Below, piece after piece: positions 5,644 through 9,655 of a stretch of DNA of 9,655 bases. Made by a program: the position numbers and the translations under genes. How positions within the stretch are numbered: the first letter of the stretch is position 1; each line of letters opens with the position of its first letter. The notes under the pieces were generated by a model. The model made no database searches, was not told where the DNA came from, and worked only from the letters and a program-made list of their open reading frames with translations. The DNA is from Thermococcus sp. (GTDB lineage: Archaea; Methanobacteriota_B; Thermococci; Thermococcales; Thermococcaceae): the NCBI GenBank assembly GCA_021160985.1, contig JAGHBN010000006.1, forward strand, positions 1 to 9,655, given 5' to 3'.

Positions 5644-6348
5644 ATGGACCCGCTGAGTGTCTTGATATTCTTTGCATACGCACCTGCGCTTGTGATACTG
5701 TGGTACTTCTACCACGCCGACAGGTACGAGCCAGAACCGAGGAAGTACGTCCTGGGCACGTTCATCCTGGGAGGGACGCTCTCCGTTGGCATAGCATTCA
5801 TCCTGGAGAGCTTTTTAACCCTCGGGGGAATCATTCAGCCGCTCCTGCCCGCGTCCGCATTCTACGTTGCACTTGTGGCCGGAATTGTAGAAGAACCTGC
5901 CAAGGCGATGGCAATTAGATGGCCCTATAAGGCCGGTCAGATGGACGGCATCATGGACGGCCTCGTCTACGGTGTTGCCGCGGGGCTCGGATTCGCAGCG
6001 ACTGAGAATTTTCTGTACGGCCTCGGCTGGGGCGTCTCTGTAACCCTCGCCAGGGCATTCCTGACGCCCCTTGCCCATGCGACCTGGAGCGCAATAGTTG
6101 GAGTCGCCTACGGCATGAAGGCGGAGGGCAAAATAGCATCCATCGCCCCGTACTTCCTGCTGGCAATATTCCTGCACTTCATCTGGGACTACTACGCGTT
6201 CATGAGCGTCAGTATTCCAGCGTACAACATCCTGCTGATATTCCTCATAACCCTTAACTTTGTCCTCCTGCGCTACTTCCTGATAGCGGGGCAGGCGGAG
6301 GACCGTACAAAGTTCTGGTACTACTGGTTTAGGAGGGGTGGTCGGTGA
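5644..6348 (+). CDS. PrsW-family intramembrane glutamic-type protease
   Basis: A 234-residue multi-pass membrane protein with the PrsW/CAAX-protease-like signature. It has EEPAK (83-87, with E83, E84 and K87), GFAATEN (116-122), HATWSA (145-150) and HFIWDYY (178-184), in membrane segments where the glutamates and histidines form the active site of this family. About seven hydrophobic stretches are visible (roughly 5-22, 37-58, 70-88, 104-125, 128-155, 168-185 and 193-215), and the C terminus is basic (FRRGGR). Bacterial PrsW cuts the anti-sigma factor RsiW; archaea have no such sigma factors, so the substrate here is unknown. The start is fixed by a strong GGTGGTGA. The stop codon overlaps the GTG start of the next small gene, which points to translational coupling and perhaps a functional partner. 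Confidence 0.9.
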   Translation: MDPLSVLIFFAYAPALVILWYFYHADRYEPEPRKYVLGTFILGGTLSVGIAFILESFLTLGGIIQPLLPASAFYVALVAGIVEEPAKAMAIRWPYKAGQMDGIMDGLVYGVAAGLGFAATENFLYGLGWGVSVTLARAFLTPLAHATWSAIVGVAYGMKAEGKIASIAPYFLLAIFLHFIWDYYAFMSVSIPAYNILLIFLITLNFVLLRYFLIAGQAEDRTKFWYYWFRRGGR

Positions 6349-6563
6349 GGGAGGACAATAAGCTTAAAGAAGCTCTCTTTGAGGCGAGACCGTATGTTGA
6401 ATACTACGACAGGCTAGAGAACCTTGTCAAAAAACTCTGGGAGGAGGCGACGGACGAAGAGAACTTCCTCCAGCTCCTGAACGAAGAGATGGAGCGGTCG
6501 AAAGAACCCTTTAAAACTGATCTCAGGATATTCCTGCAGAAGTTTGAATCCTTAAAGGGTTGA
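6345..6563 (+). CDS. 72-residue charged helical protein coupled to the PrsW-like gene
   Basis: I know no family for this protein. It starts at a GTG that overlaps the stop of the PrsW-like gene by 4 bases (GTGA), with GGAGGGGTGGT just upstream inside that gene. It is rich in E, K, L and R and seems almost wholly alpha-helical, with leucine/aromatic spacing fitting an amphipathic or coiled helix (KLKEALFEARPYVEYYDRLE, residues 6-25; then NLVKKLWEEATDEENFLQLL, 26-45). It has no membrane segment and no cysteines. The tight overlap suggests a cytoplasmic partner, adaptor or regulator of the protease, but that rests on position alone. It could also simply share the transcript. Confidence 0.75.
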   Translation: MREDNKLKEALFEARPYVEYYDRLENLVKKLWEEATDEENFLQLLNEEMERSKEPFKTDLRIFLQKFESLKG

Positions 6564-6574
6564 ACCAAAACCCA

Positions 6575-6582
6575 TTTTTAAG
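6575..6582 (+). promoter_or_regulatory. Possible TATA box for the membrane-anchored protein gene
   Basis: TTTTTAAG at 6575-6582, with CCAAAA upstream at 6565-6570, is a plausible BRE/TATA pair. The predicted start, about 6603, falls on the AGGTGGT ribosome binding site, so the fit is only fair. The gene may also be read from the upstream promoter. Confidence 0.4.
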
Positions 6583-6611
6583 CACTTTTCCATTTTCCAG
6601 GTGGTAGGAAT

Positions 6612-7274
6612 ATGAGAGGCAAATTCATTGGGGTGATAGTAGCGGTTCTGGTAATCGCAGGCATTGTGGGAGTATGGTATTCCTCAAATCATCCCCTAAA
6701 GGAAGTACAAGTCAATCCAAAGGGAGCAATACTGGCAAAAATGGGCTCCCTCACATGCTACCAGTACGATGAGAACCTCACAACGATAGATGGCAACGTC
6801 ACGGACCATACCACCATTTATGGAGGGTATTCTAACGGTTCCTACTTCTTCCACGGGAAGAAAGAGAACTTCGAGTGGTGGGGGCTCCTGGAAGGAAAGA
6901 ACTTAACTGAAAAGATTCTGAGAAACGGCAGTGTGAGCCAGGTAAACCTCACCCTCACCGACAGCGAAATAAAGGATTTGACTCTCTACGACCCAATCAA
7001 AACCGGACTTATGGCCCTCGGAAGCACGTCTGCAGTCGAGGTTTCCAAGTCGTGGATCACCGCCAACTACACCATTTACATCACCTACTGGGGCTCAGGA
7101 GCGATCATCACAGGCACCATCAAAGTTCTCTACGGCAAAGATTACACACCCAAGCGGATTGAAATGACAGGGAAGATAAGCAGAGGAAACGAAATCCTGC
7201 AGGAATTCTCCATTTCTGCCCTGATCGTGAACTCCTGCGAGCTTCCGGAGTGGGCAAAGGAGCTAAAGGGTTAA
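6612..7274 (+). CDS. Membrane-anchored, probably N-glycosylated surface protein, function unknown
   Basis: A 220-residue protein with a short basic N terminus (MRGK) and one hydrophobic segment (about residues 5-23, IGVIVAVLVIAGIVGVW). It is followed by a polar domain that should lie outside the cell. There is no lipobox cysteine, so the segment is more likely an uncleaved anchor or a signal peptide. Seven N-X-S/T sequons (N55, N62, N75, N97, N105, N112, N152) indicate heavy glycosylation if exported. Only two cysteines occur, C49 and C209, near the two ends of the domain, and they could form a disulfide. The rest is strand-rich (for example SWITANYTIYITYW, 147-160), somewhat like lipoprotein-type or LolA-like beta folds, but I cannot assign a family. 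AGGTGGT precedes the ATG. It could be a substrate of the neighbouring intramembrane protease, though this is inference. Confidence 0.8.
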   Translation: MRGKFIGVIVAVLVIAGIVGVWYSSNHPLKEVQVNPKGAILAKMGSLTCYQYDENLTTIDGNVTDHTTIYGGYSNGSYFFHGKKENFEWWGLLEGKNLTEKILRNGSVSQVNLTLTDSEIKDLTLYDPIKTGLMALGSTSAVEVSKSWITANYTIYITYWGSGAIITGTIKVLYGKDYTPKRIEMTGKISRGNEILQEFSISALIVNSCELPEWAKELKG

Positions 7275-7276
7275 TT

Positions 7277-7292
7277 TGCCTTTTCTCTTTTC
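7277..7292 (+). terminator. T-rich terminator-like stretch
   Basis: Just after the stop at 7272-7274 the plus strand carries a run of T clusters (TTTGCC, TTTTC, TCTTTTC). Archaeal RNA polymerase terminates at oligo-T tracts, so this is a reasonable end for the PrsW-to-surface-protein transcript. There is no associated hairpin. Confidence 0.45.
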
Positions 7293-7502
7293 ATGAAATT
7301 TCCCGGGCATCGATCATGTCATATCTCTCGTCTTTTGATTGTGGACACTATAATAACGGTCAAAGACTACGATGGAAAAAGCACGGACATCTATCTGAGG
7401 ATCCACAACAGGGTGGCTTTCTCGGACATCAACGAGCACTTCACGATAAAAGCACCAAAGGGAATAGAAAAAGCAAGGAACTTCGACGAGGTCTTCGGCT
7501 AA
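7293..7502 (+). pseudogene. Short reading frame, possibly the 3' remnant of a gene
   Basis: A 69-codon frame with no ribosome binding site before its ATG and a T-rich, terminator-like stretch just upstream. Its first 17 residues (KFPGHRSCHIS...) look like non-coding translation. The last 50 or so (from about VDTIITVKDYDGKSTDIYLR to the end) have the codon choice and charge pattern of real Thermococcales protein. It lies in the same frame as the preceding 220-residue gene, separated from it by the TAA at 7272. It may be the tail of a decayed gene, a small gene starting at the GTG near codon 17, or chance. Its TAA interlocks with the stop codon of the convergent DUF1667 gene (7499-7502). No family is recognised. 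Confidence 0.4.
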
Positions 7503-7843
7503 GCCCCCCTCGTGGCCACTATTTTTATTCCTTCCCATTTGGCAACCGTTTCTCCGGCCTTCACCGGCGCCTTGAGTTTTAGATTTGCCAGGAACTTCAT
7601 GAGCTCAGGAATCTTCTCCTTCGGCACGGGTTCGGCGGTCTTGACGCTCACCGTGGGCAGGGCGCCGCCTTCCACCGGCACGACGCTCATCACTACCCTC
7701 TTTGGGTTGGTGACTTCCTGAACCGCCCACTCCTTACCGCGCGGACACCTGCATCCCTTGACGTCTTTGACCTTTCCGTCCTCCACCTCGACCTCGATTG
7801 AACAGCCGAGGGGGCAGACGATGCATGTGAAGCGGTAAATCAT
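7499..7843 (-). CDS. DUF1667 cysteine-rich protein, third subunit of a flavoprotein dehydrogenase cluster
   Basis: A 114-residue protein with cysteines C7, C10, C14 and then C31, C33 in the pattern CxxCxxxC...CxC, typical of DUF1667 (COG3862). It probably binds an iron-sulfur cluster or metal; the N-terminal part resembles the cluster-binding start of molybdopterin oxidoreductases, but no molybdopterin domain is present. It ends with an alpha/beta tail (KIPELMKFLANLKLKAPVKA). Its ATG overlaps the upstream flavoprotein stop by 4 bases (ATGA) with GGAGGTGGTGA ahead of it. In bacteria and archaea this family sits beside GlpA-like and NADH-oxidase-like flavoproteins, as here, so an electron-transfer role in that complex is likely. 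Which cluster it holds cannot be said. Confidence 0.88.
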   Translation of the reverse strand: MIYRFTCIVCPLGCSIEVEVEDGKVKDVKGCRCPRGKEWAVQEVTNPKRVVMSVVPVEGGALPTVSVKTAEPVPKEKIPELMKFLANLKLKAPVKAGETVAKWEGIKIVATRGA

Positions 7844-9105
7844 GCCTTCACCACCTCCACGGTGAGCTTCTCGGCCTTTCTGATTTCCTCTGCCTTCAGC
7901 TTTATCCTGAGCATCTCTGCCGGCTTGACGACCGGGAGCCTCATCTTCTTGCCTATCTCTGGAATCCTGAGCTCAATGTCCTCCATCGGCCTGGCAACGC
8001 GGAGATAGAGGTAAACGTCCCCCTCGCCGCTGAGGTAGTGGGGCACAAGCAGGCGGACGTTTTCTCCTTTCTCAACCTTAATCCACTTCCTGCTCTCTAT
8101 TCCACCCTTCTCGATGAACTCTTTAGCTCCCTCCGCGGCCAGCTCACCCTGCTCCGCGACGTAGTCGACCAGGTCGTTGATGAGGAGCGAGTTCCCAGCC
8201 ACGAAGATTCCGGGGACGCTCGTCTCCAGCCTGTCGTTCACCACCGGCCCGCCGGTCGCTGGGTCTATCTCAACGCCTATTGCCTTCAGCTTCTTGACGC
8301 TTGGGATAAGCCCTGCAGATATGATCAACGTATCGGCCTCAATCCAGAACTCGCTTCCCGGGATTTCGTTGAGGTTCTCATCAACCTTGACTACTTTGAC
8401 TCTCTCGACCCTTCCCGTTCCGCGGACTTCCACGACCTTGTGGCTCAGGTAGAGTGGAATATCGAAGTCCCTGAGTATCATGACGTTTCTGGCGAGTCCG
8501 CCCGGATATGGCATTAGCTCGACGACCGCCTTGACCTTAGCGCCCTCAAGGGCAAAGCGGCGCGCCATTATCAGGCCGACGTCTCCGGAGCCGACGATGA
8601 CGATTTCCTTCCCGGGCAGAACCCCGTAGATGTCCATGAGCGTCTGGGCCTCCCCCGCTGTATAGATTCCTGAGACCCTGTCTCCAACGATTCCAATCTC
8701 AAAGGCGTGCCTTTCCCTCGCTCCCGCCGCATAAATAATGGCCTTAGCCCAGACCTGGTAGACTCCACTCGGTGAGGTGAATATTACAACCTTTTCTAGG
8801 TCGGAGTAGTTCCTTATCTCCAGAACTCTCGCGGCCGTTTTGTACTCAACGCCCAGCTCGACAAGCTTCCTGGCGAGACGCGAGGCAAACTCAGGCCCGG
8901 TCAGCTCCTCCTTGTAGTAGTGAAGCCCGAATCCTGGGTGAATGCACTGGGGGAGTATTCCGCCGAGATATTCATTCTCATCGAGTAAAAGGACGTTAAG
9001 ACCGAGCTCCTTAGCCCTCACCGCGGCGGCCATTCCAGCAGGTCCGCCGCCTATTACAACGACGTCGTAGCTCAGCATCGGAATCTGGGAGAACGGCTCC
9101 ATCAT
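7840..9105 (-). CDS. FAD/NAD(P)-dependent oxidoreductase, GlpB/NADH-oxidase-like subunit
   Basis: A 421-residue pyridine-nucleotide-disulfide-type flavoprotein. The N-terminal FAD-binding fold is YDVVVIGGGPAGMAAAVRA (13-31), with E43 after the second strand. A second dinucleotide fold, IVIVGSGDVGLIMARRFALE (168-187), suits NAD(P)H. The third FAD motif is TSVPGIFVAGNSLLINDLVD (295-314). ILPQCIHPGFG (50-60) holds one cysteine, C54, and the redox-active CxxC of thioredoxin reductase is absent. The last 90 residues form a separate C-terminal domain. Two ATGs stand in tandem; the first (9105) overlaps the upstream stop as ATGA, the second (9102) is better spaced from GGGGGGAGG. With its GlpA-like and DUF1667 neighbours it probably forms a glycerol-3-phosphate dehydrogenase-like complex. 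From memory, equivalent genes in T. kodakarensis have been studied as such. The electron acceptor is uncertain. Confidence 0.88.
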   Translation of the reverse strand: MMEPFSQIPMLSYDVVVIGGGPAGMAAAVRAKELGLNVLLLDENEYLGGILPQCIHPGFGLHYYKEELTGPEFASRLARKLVELGVEYKTAARVLEIRNYSDLEKVVIFTSPSGVYQVWAKAIIYAAGARERHAFEIGIVGDRVSGIYTAGEAQTLMDIYGVLPGKEIVIVGSGDVGLIMARRFALEGAKVKAVVELMPYPGGLARNVMILRDFDIPLYLSHKVVEVRGTGRVERVKVVKVDENLNEIPGSEFWIEADTLIISAGLIPSVKKLKAIGVEIDPATGGPVVNDRLETSVPGIFVAGNSLLINDLVDYVAEQGELAAEGAKEFIEKGGIESRKWIKVEKGENVRLLVPHYLSGEGDVYLYLRVARPMEDIELRIPEIGKKMRLPVVKPAEMLRIKLKAEEIRKAEKLTVEVVKA

Positions 9106-9655
9106 GCTTCCTCCCCCCTGAGAAGGGCCTTGACGTCTCCTATTCCAATCTCGCTTCCCTTACCCTTCAGCGTGACCTTCCACGGCTCGACGCCGTACTC
9201 CCTGGCTAGGAGCTGTATTATCTTCGGCCTGCAGAAGCTTCCCTGGCAGGTTCCGGTTGTTGCCTTTGTCCTGAACTTGACGGAATCAACACTTGGAGTC
9301 TTAACGCCAATGAACTTCATCCTCTCGATGGCCTCCATTATGTCCCCCTCGCTCACGTTGTTGCACCTGCAGACGATTTTTCCATAGGCGGGGTTCTTCT
9401 TCACGGCCTCGTTCGCCTGCTCAGGAGTCATCATGAAGAAGTGGGTAATCTCCTTCCTGTAGGGGTTCCACTTCTCCTTTTCCTTCAGCTCGATTCCTAA
9501 GGAGTTCTCGATTATGTCCACCACTTCGTAAGCTATCGCCGGGGCGCTCGTCAGACCGGGCGAGCGTATTCCAGCCACGTTGATAAAGCCCCAAACCTCT
9601 TCCTCTGCCTTGATTATGAAGTCCCCTCCCGTCGGCTCGGGCCTTAGACCTGCAA
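9102..9655 (-). CDS. GlpA-like FAD-dependent dehydrogenase with BFD-type [2Fe-2S] domain, C-terminal part only
   Basis: The frame is open to the window edge, so the gene starts outside. About 183 residues are visible. The first, AGLRPEPTGGDFII and GFINVAGIRSPGLTSAPAIA, are the end of a DAO-type FAD domain of the GlpA/L-2-hydroxyglutarate oxidase kind. After a linker comes a BFD-like [2Fe-2S] domain with VCRCNNVSEGDI and TGTCQGSFCRP, giving a Cys-x-Cys plus Cys-x4-Cys set (residues 95, 97, 136 and 141 of the visible part). The GTG at 9578 lies inside the conserved FINVAGIRSP segment and is not a start. The likely reaction is oxidation of glycerol 3-phosphate to dihydroxyacetone phosphate, though other 2-hydroxy acid substrates cannot be excluded without the N terminus. 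The stop overlaps the start of the next gene by 4 bases, making an operon. Confidence 0.88.
   Translation of the reverse strand, partial: AGLRPEPTGGDFIIKAEEEVWGFINVAGIRSPGLTSAPAIAYEVVDIIENSLGIELKEKEKWNPYRKEITHFFMMTPEQANEAVKKNPAYGKIVCRCNNVSEGDIMEAIERMKFIGVKTPSVDSVKFRTKATTGTCQGSFCRPKIIQLLAREYGVEPWKVTLKGKGSEIGIGDVKALLRGEEA

Noticed and set aside
7250..7582. Plus-strand 110-codon frame spanning the end of the surface-protein gene and the start of the DUF1667 3' end
   Set aside because: It overlaps two real genes in other phases, and its composition (strings of R, H, S, G) is that of a shadow frame.
9102..9578. Complete 158-residue [2Fe-2S] protein starting at 9578
   Set aside because: The GTG is inside the conserved FINVAGIRSPGL segment and the frame stays open to the window edge, so this is only the C-terminal part of a longer flavoprotein.

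Overview
The window looks like chromosomal DNA from a hyperthermophilic euryarchaeon of the order Thermococcales, most likely Thermococcus. The reasons are the tightly packed GC-rich genes with purine-rich Shine-Dalgarno sites (GGAGGTG, GGTGGTGA), archaeal BRE/TATA promoters, a tRNA with an encoded CCA end, and a gene set familiar from that order (two-part glycine dehydrogenase, SbcD/Mre11-like phosphoesterase, PrsW-type membrane protease, GlpA-like flavoprotein with DUF1667). The genus is an inference from gene content and style, not from a database match.

Layout. Bases 1-56 are the 3' part of a tRNA with a CAT anticodon. Bases 57-868 are about 810 bases of AT-richer non-coding DNA with an unusual density of inverted repeats: three nested stem-loops of about 50 nt (185-235, 438-485, 731-778) and a second family of AAAAGTTTGATCAAA-type hairpins (61-90, 336-356, 577-643). 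Bases 869-3718 hold gcvPA-gcvPB on the minus strand, the two subunits of the glycine-cleavage P-protein, driven by a promoter near 3777. A divergent plus-strand HAD-type hydrolase (3872-4549) meets, tail to tail with a 9-base overlap, a minus-strand 94-residue protein of unknown function (4541-4825). A divergent promoter region separates that from a plus-strand run: a metallophosphoesterase (4917-5597, apparently leaderless), a PrsW-family intramembrane protease (5644-6348), a 72-residue charged helical protein overlapping it by 4 bases (6345-6563), a membrane-anchored surface protein rich in N-glycosylation sequons (6612-7274), and a doubtful 69-codon reading frame (7293-7502). From the right edge comes a minus-strand operon of three genes joined by 4-base ATGA overlaps: the C-terminal part of a GlpA-like flavoprotein with a BFD-type [2Fe-2S] domain (9102-9655, 5' end outside the window), an FAD/NAD-dependent oxidoreductase (7840-9105) and a small cysteine-rich DUF1667 protein (7499-7843).

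How the genes work together. GcvPA and GcvPB form the pyridoxal-phosphate decarboxylase of the glycine cleavage system; the T, H and L proteins are not in this window. The right-hand trio is the arrangement seen in anaerobic glycerol-3-phosphate dehydrogenase-like complexes, with two flavoproteins and iron-sulfur or cysteine-rich parts passing electrons. PrsW and the overlapping small gene are very probably translated together, with the glycoprotein-like gene just downstream.

The most unusual part is the repeat-rich intergenic region at 57-868. No gene is convincingly encoded there, and the repeated, structure-conserving hairpins suggest a dispersed element or structured RNA that I cannot name.
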